The notes below the pieces were generated by a model. That model was not told the DNA's origin, searched no databases, and worked only from the letters and a program-made list of their open reading frames with translations. From positions 1,382,472-1,446,471 of the forward strand of contig NZ_CP029984.1 in NCBI RefSeq assembly GCF_003293675.1: DNA of 64,000 bases, given 5' to 3'. Shown here in pieces: positions 51,809 through 62,428 of the stretch. The position numbers were made by a program, and so were the translations under genes. The DNA is from Gardnerella leopoldii. GTDB lineage: Bacteria; Actinomycetota; Actinomycetes; Actinomycetales; Bifidobacteriaceae. Numbering within the stretch: position 1 is the first letter of the stretch; the number at the start of each line of letters is the position of its first letter.

Positions 51809-53308
51809 ATGGCTGAAAAACTTATGAAATATGCCGATGCTGTTGAGCAATTCGATCCAGTATTCGGTTTGGAAACTCACGTTGAGCTTTGCACTCGTAC
51901 GAAGCTGTTCTGCCCAGCAGAAGTATCTTTTGGCGGTGAGCCAAATACTCAGCTAACTCCTGTAAGCCTTGGTTTGCCAGGCTCTTTGCCAGTTGTAAAC
52001 AAGACTGCAGTTGATTATGCAATTAAGCTTGGTTTGGCTTTACATTGCGAAATTGCTGAGTGGAGCCAGTTCGCTCGTAAGAACTACTTCTACCCAGATA
52101 TGCCTCGCGATTATCAGATCTCCCAGTACGATAAGCCTACTAATGGCAACGGTTACTTGGATGTTGAGCTGGAAGACGGCACCGTGTTCCGTGTGCCGAT
52201 TGAACGTGCTCACATTGAGGATGATGCTGGTAAGAATACTCACGTTGGCGGCGCTGACGGCCGTATTGAAGGAGCAAATCACTCTTTGGTTGATTACAAT
52301 CGTGCAGGTGTGCCTTTAATCGAGATTGTAACTAAGCCAATCGAAGGTGCAGGTAGCCGCGCTCCAGAAATTGCTGGTGCTTATATGCGTGCTATTCGCG
52401 ATATTGTTCGCGCTCTCAACATCTCTCACGCTCGTATGGAGCAGGGCAATATGCGTGCTGACGTGAACGTTTCGCTCCGTCGCAAGCCAACCGATCCATT
52501 TGGTACGCGTTCAGAAACTAAGAATGTGAACACATTCCGCGGTATTGAAAAGACGCTGCAATATGAGATTCGTCGTCAGGCTGCTATTTTGAGCGAAGGC
52601 GGCGAGATTTTGCAGGAAACTCGTCACTGGGATGAGGCAACTCAGACCACTGCTGGTGGTCGTGTGAAGTCGGATGCTGACGATTATCGCTACTTCCCAG
52701 ATCCTGATTTGGTTATGCTTCACATCACTAAAGAGCATATTGAGCGAATGAAGGCGCAAATGCCGGAAATGCCTCGTGAGCGCCGTAACCGTTTGCAAAG
52801 CGAATGGGGTATTAGCGATCTTGAAATGCGCGATATTTTGAACGCAGATGCTCTTGATTTGGTTGAAGAAACCGTTAAGGCTGGCGCAAGTGCGGCAGGT
52901 GCTAAGAAGTGGTGGCTTGGTGAGCTTGCTCGCGAAGCAAACACTCGTGGCGTGACTTTGGAAGAATTGCCTATTACTCCGCAAGATGTGGCTGAAGTTG
53001 AAAAGCTAATTGCAGACGGCAATCTTAACGATAAGCTCGCTAAGCAAACTGTTGCATGCGTTTTGGCTGGCGAGGGTAAGCCTGATGAAGTTGTTAAGAA
53101 GCACGGATTTAAGGTTATGAACGACGACGGTGCTTTGGAAGCTGCTGTTGACGCTGCTCTTGCTGCTGATCCTGAAGTTGCAGAAAAGCTTAAGGCTGGA
53201 AATATGAAGCCGATGGGTGCAATTATTGGTGCTGTTATGCGTGCAACTAAAGGTCAGGCTGATGCTAAGGCTGTTACTAAGATTGTGATGGCAAAAATCA
53301 AAGGCTGA
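51809..53308 (+). CDS. gatB: Aspartyl/glutamyl-tRNA amidotransferase subunit B
   Basis: A 499-residue kinase-transamidase subunit that phosphorylates the aminoacyl group and transfers ammonia. Motifs: [52 protein letters not shown] region, [26 protein letters not shown] and the YQY tail domain ([20 protein letters not shown]). AAGAAGGA precedes the ATG. It is the last gene of the gatCAB unit. The 250 bases after it contain no gene or clear terminator. Confidence 0.97.
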   Translation: MAEKLMKYADAVEQFDPVFGLETHVELCTRTKLFCPAEVSFGGEPNTQLTPVSLGLPGSLPVVNKTAVDYAIKLGLALHCEIAEWSQFARKNYFYPDMPRDYQISQYDKPTNGNGYLDVELEDGTVFRVPIERAHIEDDAGKNTHVGGADGRIEGANHSLVDYNRAGVPLIEIVTKPIEGAGSRAPEIAGAYMRAIRDIVRALNISHARMEQGNMRADVNVSLRRKPTDPFGTRSETKNVNTFRGIEKTLQYEIRRQAAILSEGGEILQETRHWDEATQTTAGGRVKSDADDYRYFPDPDLVMLHITKEHIERMKAQMPEMPRERRNRLQSEWGISDLEMRDILNADALDLVEETVKAGASAAGAKKWWLGELAREANTRGVTLEELPITPQDVAEVEKLIADGNLNDKLAKQTVACVLAGEGKPDEVVKKHGFKVMNDDGALEAAVDAALAADPEVAEKLKAGNMKPMGAIIGAVMRATKGQADAKAVTKIVMAKIKG

Positions 53309-53558
53309 AAAGTGCCGTAAAGGCTGAAAAATTTAATATTTGATAACGCTAATGTATAAACGTAAAAGCGTAATCAATATTCAAAAGTAAGTGCTGCGTA
53401 CTTGCTGCATACTCAAATCAGATTTGTTTGTGTAGCAGGTGCGCAGAATTTACTATTTATCAACATTGCGAGGCATTTTTCGTCTTCTGGATTATCATAT
53501 ATTATGCGATGTGAGAATTATGCGAAGGGCTTAATTTTCAAAGGCACAATACAAGTAG

Positions 53559-54473
53559 GTGACTATGCAACAAACCAATGATGGTGTTATTAACTCTCGC
53601 GAGTTACCAAAATCTATAGTAATTCCTCAAATTCGTGGAGAGATGGCGCACCTTCGTCCAGCTACGTGCGATGATTTTCAAAGAATGGATGATTTGTGCG
53701 CATTTGATGGTGCTGCAGTTATTACTGGAAAGGATGCTAATTCAGAGCGTTCTATGGTTCATTCGTGGGTTGAAAGCTCTATGCAATGGACTAAAGATAG
53801 TCTTATTGGCGAAAATCCTTCTGAATCTTGTCGTTTTGCTGGCGATGTTCAGTTGCGTCACACTATTGCGTGGGCGATTGTTCCTGATGTTTTGGATGAT
53901 TCAAATAACGCTTCCGGCGATATTATCGGCATGATTTTCCTTATAGATATTGACGGATGGTCTCGCAGTGCTCGAATTCAAGTTGTTTTAGGCAAAAATT
54001 ATCGAGGAAGAGGCTATTCGCGCGACGCAATGCCTAGGGTTATGACTTATGCTTTTGCATCAGAGCCGACTGGTCTAGGGTTGCATAGAATTTGGGTAGG
54101 AGTTCCGGCAACTAATACTCGCTCACTTTCTGTATATCAATCTCTTGGATTTGTAAAAACCGGCACTGCGCGCGACGCATTATGGGATGCTCAAAATCAA
54201 AAATATCAAGATTTTGTTGTAATGGACACTCTTGTAGATGAATATGATGCCATTCGTTCGCTGGATGCGTTTGGTCTACACGTTATTGAAGAAAATCCTG
54301 GTGTAATCGAAGCTTTGAGCGCGCATGAACATTCTGTGGCTATACCTGTGCATCGTGATAATCTTGATGAAGCATGGCCGTACAATGCAAACGTCTCTGA
54401 AGGAAGTTCATCAAAAAAAGCTTGGTGGCGCATTATAGGTCGTGGACGCAATCGTAATACGGAAGGTAAGTAA
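53559..54473 (+). CDS. GNAT family N-acetyltransferase
   Basis: A 304-residue protein whose middle part is a GNAT fold: VVLGKNYRGRGYSRDAMPRV (the acetyl-CoA pyrophosphate loop Q/RxxGxG/A-like) and HRIWVGVPATNTRSLSVYQS followed by LGFVKTGTARD, typical of RimJ/RimL-type acetyltransferases. The extra C-terminal ~80 residues are charged and of unknown use. The substrate is unknown. Its TAA stop overlaps the next ATG (TAATG), so it is coupled to the DUF2469 gene. Confidence 0.85.
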   Translation: MTMQQTNDGVINSRELPKSIVIPQIRGEMAHLRPATCDDFQRMDDLCAFDGAAVITGKDANSERSMVHSWVESSMQWTKDSLIGENPSESCRFAGDVQLRHTIAWAIVPDVLDDSNNASGDIIGMIFLIDIDGWSRSARIQVVLGKNYRGRGYSRDAMPRVMTYAFASEPTGLGLHRIWVGVPATNTRSLSVYQSLGFVKTGTARDALWDAQNQKYQDFVVMDTLVDEYDAIRSLDAFGLHVIEENPGVIEALSAHEHSVAIPVHRDNLDEAWPYNANVSEGSSSKKAWWRIIGRGRNRNTEGK

Positions 54474-54787
54474 TGAGCGCCGAAGATCTCGACAACTATG
54501 AAACCGATGCAGAACTTGCGTTATATAAAGAATACCGTGATGTTATTAAGCTTTTTACTTATGTTGTAGAAACAGAGCGACGGTTTTATTTAGCCAATAA
54601 AGTTGATTTTAATGTGCGTTCAGCAGGTCAGGATGTTTATTTTGATGTTCAACTTACGGACGCTTGGGTATGGGATGTTTACCGCCCTTCGCGTTTTGTT
54701 AAAAATGTGCGAATAGTAACTTTTAAAGATGTAAATGTTGAAGAAGTACAGAAAACAGACATTGACATTCCTGAATCTATCGCGTGA
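54473..54787 (+). CDS. DUF2469 family protein
   Basis: A 104-residue actinobacterial protein beginning MSAEDLDNYETDAELALYKE and containing RDVIKLFTYVVETERRFYLA and DVYFDVQLTDAWVWDVYRPS. It is small, acidic and highly conserved in actinobacteria, with no catalytic motif. It is coupled to the preceding GNAT gene through TAATG. Function unknown. Confidence 0.9.
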   Translation: MSAEDLDNYETDAELALYKEYRDVIKLFTYVVETERRFYLANKVDFNVRSAGQDVYFDVQLTDAWVWDVYRPSRFVKNVRIVTFKDVNVEEVQKTDIDIPESIA

Positions 54788-54878
54788 TGCGCGTATGCTC
54801 AATAAGGATATATAGAAATTGCTTACCTAGCACGCAAAGTGTTTTCGTAAAAATTTGATGTATTAAGATGGAGGACAA

Positions 54879-56498
54879 GTGACGGATACACAATCCCCAA
54901 AGGAATCTGTGGTAATTATTGGTGGCGGTCCGGCAGGGTTGACGGCAGCCTGGGAACTCGTTAAGGATGGCGGATCCAGCCGCTACGACGTAACAGTACT
55001 CGAAGCCACGCGTGAATTTGGTGGTATTTCGCGTACTGTGAAGTATAACGGCAATCGTATGGACATCGGCGGTCATCGTTTCTTCTCAAAAGATGACCGT
55101 ATTATGCAGTGGTGGCGTGAAATGCTGCCTCTACAGGGTGCGCCTTCATATGATGATAAAAAGCTTGGTCGTCATCACGATTTGGAAGCAGGTGGACCTG
55201 ATCCTGAAGTTGAAGATGAAGTGATGTTGAAGCGTCATCGCGTTTCTCGTATTTTCTGGAATCATCATTTCTTTGATTATCCAATTTCTCTTTCTGCAGC
55301 AACCTTGCGCTCTATGGGCTTTATTTTGACAATGAAAGTTGGCTTCAGCTATTTGTGGTCTATGATTCACAAATTGCCAGAAACTAATCTTGAGAATTTC
55401 TACATTAATCGTTTCGGCAAGAAACTTTATTCCATGTTCTTTGAGGGCTATACAGAGAAGCTTTGGGGTAGGCATCCAAGCCAGATTTCTGCCGATTGGG
55501 GTGCTCAGCGCGTTAAGGGTTTGAGCATTGTGGAAGTGTTGAAGAATGCTTTTTCCAAGCTTTTCCCTAAGAAAAAAGGCAAGAAGAAGGAAGTAGAAAC
55601 CTCATTAATTGAGGAATTCTGGTATCCAAAGCTTGGTCCTGGTCAGTTATGGGAAACGGTTGAGCGCCGTTGCCGCGAAAACGGTGCTACTGTGCGCACA
55701 GACGCAAAGGTAGTTGCTATTAAGCAAGCAGACGGAAAGATTTCCAGTGTTGTAGTTGAAGATGCAAATGGAGAGCGTTCAGAATTGCACGCCGACCAGT
55801 TTATATCTTCTATGCCAATTAAGGATTTGGTAGCTGCTCTTGAGCAGGGTGCAGATGGTGACGAAAAGGCTGATGTTCCAGCAGAAATGCAACGCGTTGC
55901 CAAAGGTTTGCCTTATCGCGATTTTGTGACTGTAGGCTTGCTTGTTAAGCGCGTGCGTCTGCGTAATACTACTACTATTCCAACGCTTGGTAATCCTCCT
56001 ATTGTTCCTGATTGCTGGATTTACGTGCAGGATCCTGGATATAAAGTCGGACGTTTGCAAATCTTCAACAACTGGAGCCCATATCTCGTTAAGGATGTTG
56101 ATAACACTGTTTGGATCGGTCTTGAGTACTTCTGCGAAGAAGGCGACGACTTCTGGAATATGAGTGATGATGATGCTCGCAAGATGGCTATTGACGAGTT
56201 GACTCGTATGCAAGTTATTAATGGTGAGGAAGACGTTCTTGATTCTCATCGTGAGCGAGTTCCAAAGGCATATCCTGCTTACTTTGACACATACGCTCAG
56301 ATGCCTGAATTGATTGATTATCTTGATGGCTTCGGTAATTTGTATTGTGTTGGTCGCAATGGACAGCATCGTTATAATAACCAAGATCATTCAATGGCAA
56401 CTGCTATTGAGGCTGTAGAAGATATCCGAACTGGAGAAACTTCTAAGAAGAACGTGTGGTCTGTTAACACTGAAAAGTCGTATCACGAAAAGAAGTAG
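54879..56498 (+). CDS. FAD/NAD(P)-dependent oxidoreductase, UDP-galactopyranose-mutase-like group
   Basis: A 539-residue flavoprotein starting at GTG 54879 with GGAGGA 6 bases upstream. The Rossmann FAD loop is [20 protein letters not shown], and [20 protein letters not shown] resembles the GG-motif region of the amine oxidase/UGM superfamily. The C-terminal [20 protein letters not shown] completes the FAD site. A Lys-rich insert ([11 protein letters not shown]) lies near residue 230. Such genes often sit near polysaccharide or glycan genes; a sugar-related redox role is likely, but the substrate is not determinable. Confidence 0.82.
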   Translation: MTDTQSPKESVVIIGGGPAGLTAAWELVKDGGSSRYDVTVLEATREFGGISRTVKYNGNRMDIGGHRFFSKDDRIMQWWREMLPLQGAPSYDDKKLGRHHDLEAGGPDPEVEDEVMLKRHRVSRIFWNHHFFDYPISLSAATLRSMGFILTMKVGFSYLWSMIHKLPETNLENFYINRFGKKLYSMFFEGYTEKLWGRHPSQISADWGAQRVKGLSIVEVLKNAFSKLFPKKKGKKKEVETSLIEEFWYPKLGPGQLWETVERRCRENGATVRTDAKVVAIKQADGKISSVVVEDANGERSELHADQFISSMPIKDLVAALEQGADGDEKADVPAEMQRVAKGLPYRDFVTVGLLVKRVRLRNTTTIPTLGNPPIVPDCWIYVQDPGYKVGRLQIFNNWSPYLVKDVDNTVWIGLEYFCEEGDDFWNMSDDDARKMAIDELTRMQVINGEEDVLDSHRERVPKAYPAYFDTYAQMPELIDYLDGFGNLYCVGRNGQHRYNNQDHSMATAIEAVEDIRTGETSKKNVWSVNTEKSYHEKK

Positions 56499-56559
56499 TA
56501 ATTAATTCTCGTATAAATTTGAGCGTTTGATTTTAAAGCGCAAATAATTTAGCGATATA

Positions 56560-56602
56560 GCGTCAATAATACTGGGTGTTACCCATATTATTGGCGCTTT
56601 TT
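56560..56602 (+). terminator. Intrinsic terminator after the FAD oxidoreductase
   Basis: GCGTCAATAATA pairs with TATTATTGGCGC (one mismatch), with GGGT/ACCC inside, followed by TTTTTG. Confidence 0.85.
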
Positions 56603-56837
56603 GTTTATTCTAATATCGCTTTAAAAGCTTTATAAAAATTGTAATAAAAAATACTAAATACTATGGCGCGTCGCGTTGTACAGCGTCGTATAGCTGTAGT
56701 AGCATACATAATGTTCGTTGTTATGTACATATGAATTGTTATGAAATGGCAGCGAGTTCGTGACGGATTTTTCCGTAATCTTCCATGTAAAGACTTGCCG
56801 GGGCTCTATTCCGTGTGAGTTAAGGAAAGGTAAAATT

Positions 56838-58808
56838 GTGGCAACAGGCCAGAATCTTGAAAAAATGAAGCTTTCAGAATTGAAAGATCTTGCAAAACAG
56901 ATGGGTTTGCGCGGAACATCTACAATGCGTAAGCCTGAGTTGGTGGCTACACTGACGGCTGCTCGTAATGGGGGAGAAGCGCCTGCAGGTGTAAGTGTTC
57001 GTGTTCCTCGTGATGTTGTAAATCCTAATAAAACTGCAGATACTAGTACAGATATAGAAGATGCTGGATCATCGAAAGACAATAGTGATTTAGAAGCATT
57101 AGAAGTTTTGGTTCCCAATGCTACTTCAGATCGTCGCTATAGAGACGAAGAAGATTTTGGGAATAAAAATTATCGACGCGATGCGAATCGTAATAATACA
57201 TTCCAGCGTCGTCGTTCCTCAGAAGATCGTGATGATAATCGCGATCGTAGAGAAGATGGTATGGACTCGCATGAGTTGGATCAAATTTTGGCAACATTGC
57301 CTGGTGAAGATTCTCATGCAGAGGGTGAACCGCGTCGTCAGCGTGTAGCTTCTCGTGACTTTGATAGAGAAGAACAGCAAAATCGTGCTGATCGTTTCCA
57401 GCGTCGTATGCGTGGTCGTGCACGTGATTACGATGAGTCTCGTTCAGATTATTCAGATCGGCAGAATCGTTCAGAACGCATGGATCGAGTAGAACGTGAA
57501 GATCGTGATGAACGTCGTGCTGAGCGTGGAGAACGTCAAGATCGCAACGATCGCAATGTTCGTCTTGATCGCGATGCACGTGATGCGCGCGATGCTCGCG
57601 AAGAGCATGATTTACGTGAGCCTCGTCGTGAAGAGCCTCAGGAAGAGCTCGTGCCAGTAGCTGGAATTGTTGATGTCTTAGAATCTTACGCATTCGTGCG
57701 CACTTCTGGTTATTTGCCTGGTCCTAACGATGTTTATGTTTCAATGAGCCAAATTAAAAAATATGGCTTACGCAAGGGTGATGCAGTTCAAGGCTCCATT
57801 CGTGCTCCTCGCGAAGGCGATCGTCGAAATCAGCGTCAAAAGTTTGTTCCTTTGCAAACAATCGATAGCATTAATGGAATGAGCGTTGAAGAAGCTCAGT
57901 CCCGCCCGCAATTTGCTAAGTTGACGCCGTTATATCCGCAGGAGCGTTTGAAGCAAGAAACTACTCCGAATCGCATGTTGGGACGTGTTATTGATTTAGT
58001 TGCCCCAATTGGTAAAGGCCAGCGCGGTTTGATTGTGTCGCCACCAAAGGCTGGTAAAACCATTACTCTTCAGAATATTGCAAATGCAATTACTACAAAT
58101 AATCCTGAAGTGCATCTTATGGTTGTGCTTGTAGATGAGCGCCCAGAAGAAGTTACCGACATGGAACGTACTGTGCAAGGCGAAGTGATTTCTTCTACAT
58201 TCGATCGTCCTGCAACAGATCACACTACTGTTGCTGAGCTTGCTATTGAGCGCGCTAAGCGTTTGGTTGAGCTTGGCCAGGATGTTGTGGTTTTGCTTGA
58301 TTCTATGACTCGTTTGGCTAGAGCTTACAATATTGCAGCTCCTGCTTCTGGTCGTATTCTTTCCGGTGGTGTTGATGCTCAAGCGTTGTACCCACCAAAG
58401 AAGTTCTTCGGTGCTGCTCGAAATATTGAAGACGGCGGTTCTTTGACGATTATTTCTTCTGCATTGGTTGAAACCGGCTCTAAGATGGATGAAGTAATCT
58501 TCGAAGAGTTTAAGGGCACTGGAAATATGGAATTGCGCTTGAGTAGAGATTTGGCTGATAAGCGTCTCTTCCCAGCGGTAGATATTAATGCTTCTGGAAC
58601 TCGTCGCGAAGAGTTAATTACTCCAGCTGCAGATTTGCCAGTTATTTATCGTTTGCGCCGTCTCTTTGGTGGTCTTGAGGCAGAGCAAGCGTATCAGACT
58701 TTGATTCCTCGATTGAAGAAAACTGCTTCAAACCGTGATTTCTTAGCTGCTATAACTCAACAAACTGGCACTGCTACGAATAATTCTTCTTCTACGACTA
58801 TTGCGTAG
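56838..58808 (+). CDS. rho: Transcription termination factor Rho
   Basis: A 656-residue RNA helicase. GTG 56838 is the likely start (AAAGG 8 bases upstream; conserved LEKMKLSELKDLAKQMGLRG follows); the open extension to 56760 is not conserved-looking. Order: Rho_N SAP-like domain, an extremely Arg/Asp/Glu-rich insertion (roughly residues 75-275, units such as RDARDARDAREE), RNA-binding cold-shock domain (VLESYAFVRTSGYLPGPNDV), then the ATPase core with IVSPPKAGKTITLQNIANAI, VVVLLDSMTRLARAYN and FKGTGNMELRLSRDLADKRL. The insertion is typical of actinobacterial Rho and helps it act on structured RNA. Confidence 0.95.
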   Translation: MATGQNLEKMKLSELKDLAKQMGLRGTSTMRKPELVATLTAARNGGEAPAGVSVRVPRDVVNPNKTADTSTDIEDAGSSKDNSDLEALEVLVPNATSDRRYRDEEDFGNKNYRRDANRNNTFQRRRSSEDRDDNRDRREDGMDSHELDQILATLPGEDSHAEGEPRRQRVASRDFDREEQQNRADRFQRRMRGRARDYDESRSDYSDRQNRSERMDRVEREDRDERRAERGERQDRNDRNVRLDRDARDARDAREEHDLREPRREEPQEELVPVAGIVDVLESYAFVRTSGYLPGPNDVYVSMSQIKKYGLRKGDAVQGSIRAPREGDRRNQRQKFVPLQTIDSINGMSVEEAQSRPQFAKLTPLYPQERLKQETTPNRMLGRVIDLVAPIGKGQRGLIVSPPKAGKTITLQNIANAITTNNPEVHLMVVLVDERPEEVTDMERTVQGEVISSTFDRPATDHTTVAELAIERAKRLVELGQDVVVLLDSMTRLARAYNIAAPASGRILSGGVDAQALYPPKKFFGAARNIEDGGSLTIISSALVETGSKMDEVIFEEFKGTGNMELRLSRDLADKRLFPAVDINASGTRREELITPAADLPVIYRLRRLFGGLEAEQAYQTLIPRLKKTASNRDFLAAITQQTGTATNNSSSTTIA

Positions 58809-58833
58809 TTCTTATTTCGTAAGGAATTAAAAT

Positions 58834-58872
58834 TATTGCCCTTTGGATTATCTACCAAGGGGCAATAATTTT
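58834..58872. terminator. Terminator between rho and the convergent aminotransferase gene
   Basis: ATTGCCCTTTGG and CCAAGGGGCAAT pair over 12 bp (one T-G) with an 8-base loop, followed by AATTTTATTT. Confidence 0.85.
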
Positions 58873-58910
58873 ATTTATATTTATATTTATATTTATATTT
58901 ATATTTATTA
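58873..58910. repeat. Hexanucleotide microsatellite (TATATT)n
   Basis: About six copies of a TATATT unit between the rho terminator and the aminotransferase stop codon. It lies in a 3' intergenic position, outside promoters. Perfect short units like this vary by slippage. Confidence 0.9.
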
Positions 58911-58922
58911 ATAACTAATATT

Positions 58923-60128
58923 TTATGCAGCATGTAAAGCTTGTTGCGCAAGTGCAAATTTGCTTATGCGCGCTACGCCTTCTTTAAGTTCTTCTGCTCT
59001 TCCAGCGTAAGATAGTCGCACGAATCCGCTTCCTTCTGCGCCAAAGGCTTCTCCTGGTACAACAGCAACTTTTTCTTCATCTAAAAGTTTTTTGCTAAAT
59101 TCTTCTGAACTTAAACCAGTTGGTCGAACGTCAACAAAAACGTAGAATGCACCTTGAGGCTCTATAAGACGCAATGCATTGCAATTTGCCAATCCGTCTA
59201 TAACAAGCTGACGTTTTGCGCGATATTCTTCTCTCATTTCACGCACGTGATCTTGTGGACCTGTTAATGCAGCTACGCCGCCATATTGTGCGGTAGAATT
59301 TACAGAAGAATGCATCATTTCTGCAATTTTGCTGGTTTGCTCAATAACTTGACTTGGTGCAAGAATATATCCAATTCTCCAGCCTGTCATTGCGTAAGTT
59401 TTCGATAAACTTTCTACAATAATGGTTCGTTCGTGCATTCCTTCAGCTGCTGCAATAGATGGTGCTACAGCATTTCCGCAAGGTTCAGTTTCTGGATTGC
59501 TTGCGAATACGAATGGATGGTAGACTTCGTCAGAAATTACCCAAAGATCAAATTCTTGGCATAATTTTGCAATTTTTTCGAGTTCTTCTGCGGTTGTTAC
59601 TGCACCGGTTGGGTTGCATGGAGAATTGATAATGATGGCTTTAGTGCGTGGTGATATAGCTTTGCGTATTTCTTCTGCATTAATATGCATTCCATGTTCT
59701 GGCTTAAGGGCTACAGTTACTGGAATTCCTTCGCACATTAGCACTTCTGCATCGTATGATGTGAAGTATGGAGATGGAATAATAACCTCATCTCCCGGAT
59801 CTATTACTGATTTAATAGCTAAATATAATCCAATAGTAGCGCCGTCAACGGCTTGAATTTCTGTGTCTGCGTTGTAGTTTAAACCTTTTACTCTATTCGT
59901 ATAATTTGCAGCTGCCTCGCGGAATTCTGGTATGCCTAAAACGTCTGTGTATTTTGTTTTTCCCTCTCGTAATGAGTTGCACGCGGCTTCAACAATGTGT
60001 GAGGAAGCAGTTTCGCCTGGTTCTCCTAGGCATAGTGAAATAGCGTCTGGTATTTGTTCTACACGGTCAAATACATCTCTAATACCTGAACGAGGTATTG
60101 AAATTGCATGTTTCGCTACTTTTGCCAT
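58923..60128 (-). CDS. PLP-dependent class I/II aminotransferase
   Basis: A 401-residue fold-type I aminotransferase. The Schiff-base lysine is in IVESLSKTYAMTGWRIGYI; NSPCNPTGAVTTAEELEKIA, WVISDEVYHPFVFA and FVRLSYAGRAEEL give the substrate and phosphate-binding residues. Closest in pattern to aspartate/aromatic or alanine-type aminotransferases (subgroup I-gamma). The ATG has AGGAG upstream. It is divergent from an Lrp-family gene, which suggests control by that regulator and an amino-acid role. Confidence 0.92.
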   Translation of the reverse strand: MAKVAKHAISIPRSGIRDVFDRVEQIPDAISLCLGEPGETASSHIVEAACNSLREGKTKYTDVLGIPEFREAAANYTNRVKGLNYNADTEIQAVDGATIGLYLAIKSVIDPGDEVIIPSPYFTSYDAEVLMCEGIPVTVALKPEHGMHINAEEIRKAISPRTKAIIINSPCNPTGAVTTAEELEKIAKLCQEFDLWVISDEVYHPFVFASNPETEPCGNAVAPSIAAAEGMHERTIIVESLSKTYAMTGWRIGYILAPSQVIEQTSKIAEMMHSSVNSTAQYGGVAALTGPQDHVREMREEYRAKRQLVIDGLANCNALRLIEPQGAFYVFVDVRPTGLSSEEFSKKLLDEEKVAVVPGEAFGAEGSGFVRLSYAGRAEELKEGVARISKFALAQQALHAA

Positions 60129-60237
60129 GCTGTGCTCCTTTTTGATTGTTGGTTTTGATTTTATAAGAATAATCTTTAAAGGTTATAGGTTTCGTTTATA
60201 CGCTTATTATGCGAATTGTACAACACTATTACGGCTG

Positions 60238-60266
60238 ATGTTAAAAGAAAAAATTATTTTTAACAT
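60238..60266. promoter_or_regulatory. Inverted repeat in the divergent aminotransferase/lrp region
   Basis: ATGTTAAAA (60238-60246) and TTTTAACAT (60258-60266) form a perfect dyad with an 11-base spacer. Position and A/T content fit an Lrp-family operator, but no consensus is known for this regulator. Confidence 0.35.
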
Positions 60267-60410
60267 AATAATTTGTATTTTTTATTATTTTTTGAATAAA
60301 TTTGTTCTTTTTCTGTAAAAAATACTGTACCATAAAAGAGACTGCAATGTGGCGCTACATAGATTCGTTTTAGATTCTCAATTCAGCGTCGACTGGAGAA
60401 TGGAGGACGT

Positions 60411-60872
60411 ATGGCTGGAAATCCTCATAAAGCTGAAACTAGTATAGCTATGGATTCAACTGATGCAATCATTGTTGATATTCTCGAACATGATGGTCGA
60501 GCGACGTTAACTCGTTTGGCTAAGGCTTCGGGTTTGTCTGTTTCTGCGGTTCAATCTCGAGTGCAAAAGCTTGAGCGTAAAGGTGTTATTACCGGTTATC
60601 GCGCCTTAATTGACTATGAGCGTCGTGGTTTACCTGTAAGTGCATTTGTGTCTGTTACGCCACTTGATTTTGGGCAGGAAGCTACAATACCTAACAAATT
60701 GCGTGATATTTCTGGTATTGAAGCTTGCTATTCGATTACTGGTAGTCCAAGTTTTATGCTGGTAGTGCGTGTTGCTACGCCAAGCAAATTGGAAGAACTT
60801 ATTAATACCATTCATCGCATAGTCCCTGTCAGTACAGAAACAACTATGGTTCTGCAAACATATTTCGATTAA
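60411..60872 (+). CDS. Lrp/AsnC family transcriptional regulator
   Basis: A 153-residue DNA-binding protein: N-terminal helix-turn-helix (VDILEHDGRATLTRLAKASG, LSVSAVQSRVQKLERKGVIT) and a C-terminal RAM effector domain (SAFVSVTPLDFGQEATIPNK, YSITGSPSFMLVVRVATPSK). It senses an amino acid and usually regulates neighbouring amino-acid genes. GGAGG lies 4 bases before the ATG. It is divergent from the aminotransferase and 11 bases ahead of the chorismate mutase gene, with which it likely forms an operon. Confidence 0.93.
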   Translation: MAGNPHKAETSIAMDSTDAIIVDILEHDGRATLTRLAKASGLSVSAVQSRVQKLERKGVITGYRALIDYERRGLPVSAFVSVTPLDFGQEATIPNKLRDISGIEACYSITGSPSFMLVVRVATPSKLEELINTIHRIVPVSTETTMVLQTYFD

Positions 60873-60883
60873 ACGCCTTTAAT

Positions 60884-61225
60884 ATGTGTGATTTTTCTGA
60901 AACAACGGTTGACGCGCGCGATACATCTCTTACGACATGTTGCAAAGTTGCTGCCGAAGAGATTATTGTGTTGCGTCAATCTGTTGATAATTTTGATAAT
61001 GCAATAATTGCGCTGCTTGCTGAGCGGTTTAAAACTACGAAACGAATTGGTGAGTTGAAGGCTGAAGCTGGATTTGCTCCTGAGGATTCTAAAAGAGAGC
61101 AGCAGCAAATAGAAAGTTTGCTAAATATTGCGGAAAATGCCGGATTAGATTCTTCGATTGCGTTGAAATATCACGAGTTTGTTGTTACTGAGGCTAAAAA
61201 ACGTCATCAGCAAATGCAGTTTTGA
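60884..61225 (+). CDS. Chorismate mutase (AroQ type)
   Basis: A 113-residue all-helical enzyme converting chorismate to prephenate for Phe/Tyr synthesis. Family residues are seen in VLRQSVDNFDNAIIALLAER, RIGELKAEAGFAPEDSKREQ and ALKYHEFVVTEAKKRHQQ (Arg, Lys, Asp/Glu and Gln of the active site). The N-terminal ~25 residues, with two adjacent Cys, are an extra extension. It immediately follows the Lrp-family gene, and the divergent aminotransferase could complete aromatic amino acid synthesis. Confidence 0.87.
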   Translation: MCDFSETTVDARDTSLTTCCKVAAEEIIVLRQSVDNFDNAIIALLAERFKTTKRIGELKAEAGFAPEDSKREQQQIESLLNIAENAGLDSSIALKYHEFVVTEAKKRHQQMQF

Positions 61226-61372
61226 GATTAGATGTTTCTGTTATTTTAATTGAGCTGAACTATAGAATCACAATCAGTTTGTAGATTTTGAAGATAGATT
61301 TTCGCATACCAGTATGTAATGTTTTTGTGCATATGCATAGCTATCTGAGTAATAAAGGCGGATAATACAAGT

Positions 61373-62428
61373 ATGACTATTGCAACTGTTGAACGTTATG
61401 CGCATATGCTTGATGCTGCAAGTCGAGGTGGCTACGCATACCCTGCTATCAATGTTACTAGTACGCAAACTCTTAATGCAGCTTTGCAGGGGTTCGCTCA
61501 AGCTGAATCTGATGGCATTATTCAAGTTTCTGTCGGTGGTTCTGCTTATTTTTCAGGTCAATCTCTCAATAATCGTGTTGTTGGTTCAATAGCATTTGCA
61601 AAGTTTGCGCACGAAGTGGCAGCTCAATACCCTAATATTACTATTGCGCTTCATACAGATCATTGTGCTGAGCAATATTTAGATGGTTGGATTAAACCAC
61701 TAATTTCTTATGAAACAGAACAAGTCAAAAAAGGCGAAGAGCCGTTATTCCAGTCGCATATGTGGGATGGTTCAACAGTGCCTTTGCAACATAATCTAGA
61801 CGTTGCAGAACAGTTGCTTGACGCTTCGCAAAAATCTCGCACAATTCTTGAAATTGAGATTGGTGCTGTTGGCGGAGAAGAAGACGGGCATCGTGCTGAT
61901 ATTGACGAGAGATTGTATTCTACGCCTGAAGATGCTTTGCGTGTTGTAGATAAGCTTGGCTTGGGTGAACGTGGCAGGTATATGGCAGCGTTTACTTTTG
62001 GCAACGTTCATGGAGCCTATAAGCCTGGCGTTGTAAAACTGCATCCTAAATTATTGCAAGAAATCCAAAAAACTGTATATCAGAACTATCAAAATATTTG
62101 TGATACTCGCACCTTTGGCGCTTCTAAAAAGCCGTTCCTGCTGGTATTTCATGGCGGATCTGGTTCTACTGCTCAAGAAATTGCTGAAGCTGTGCGCTAC
62201 GGCGTAATTAAAATGAATATAGATACTGACACTCAATATGCTTTTACTCGTGCAATTGCTGGTCACATGTTCAGTAATTATGACTCTGTTCTTAAAATAG
62301 ACGGAGAAGTTGGCGAAAAGAAGTTATATGATCCTCGATCTTGGGGTCGTGAAGCCGAAAAAGCCATGGCTCAGCGTGTAGTAGAAGCTTGTGTGCAGTT
62401 AGGTTCTGCTGGTAAAGCACTGAAATAG
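61373..62428 (+). CDS. fba: Fructose-bisphosphate aldolase, class II
   Basis: A 351-residue zinc-dependent aldolase. Metal and substrate sites: IALHTDHCAEQYLDGWI (His, Asp, His-equivalent), EIEIGAVGGEEDGHRADIDE, AFTFGNVHGAYKPGVVKLHP, LVFHGGSGSTAQEIAEAVRY and VIKMNIDTDTQYAFTRA. The length matches the longer class IIA form. Bifidobacteria run the fructose-6-phosphate phosphoketolase shunt, so the enzyme probably serves gluconeogenic and biosynthetic flow. It is a single gene unit. Confidence 0.96.
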   Translation: MTIATVERYAHMLDAASRGGYAYPAINVTSTQTLNAALQGFAQAESDGIIQVSVGGSAYFSGQSLNNRVVGSIAFAKFAHEVAAQYPNITIALHTDHCAEQYLDGWIKPLISYETEQVKKGEEPLFQSHMWDGSTVPLQHNLDVAEQLLDASQKSRTILEIEIGAVGGEEDGHRADIDERLYSTPEDALRVVDKLGLGERGRYMAAFTFGNVHGAYKPGVVKLHPKLLQEIQKTVYQNYQNICDTRTFGASKKPFLLVFHGGSGSTAQEIAEAVRYGVIKMNIDTDTQYAFTRAIAGHMFSNYDSVLKIDGEVGEKKLYDPRSWGREAEKAMAQRVVEACVQLGSAGKALK

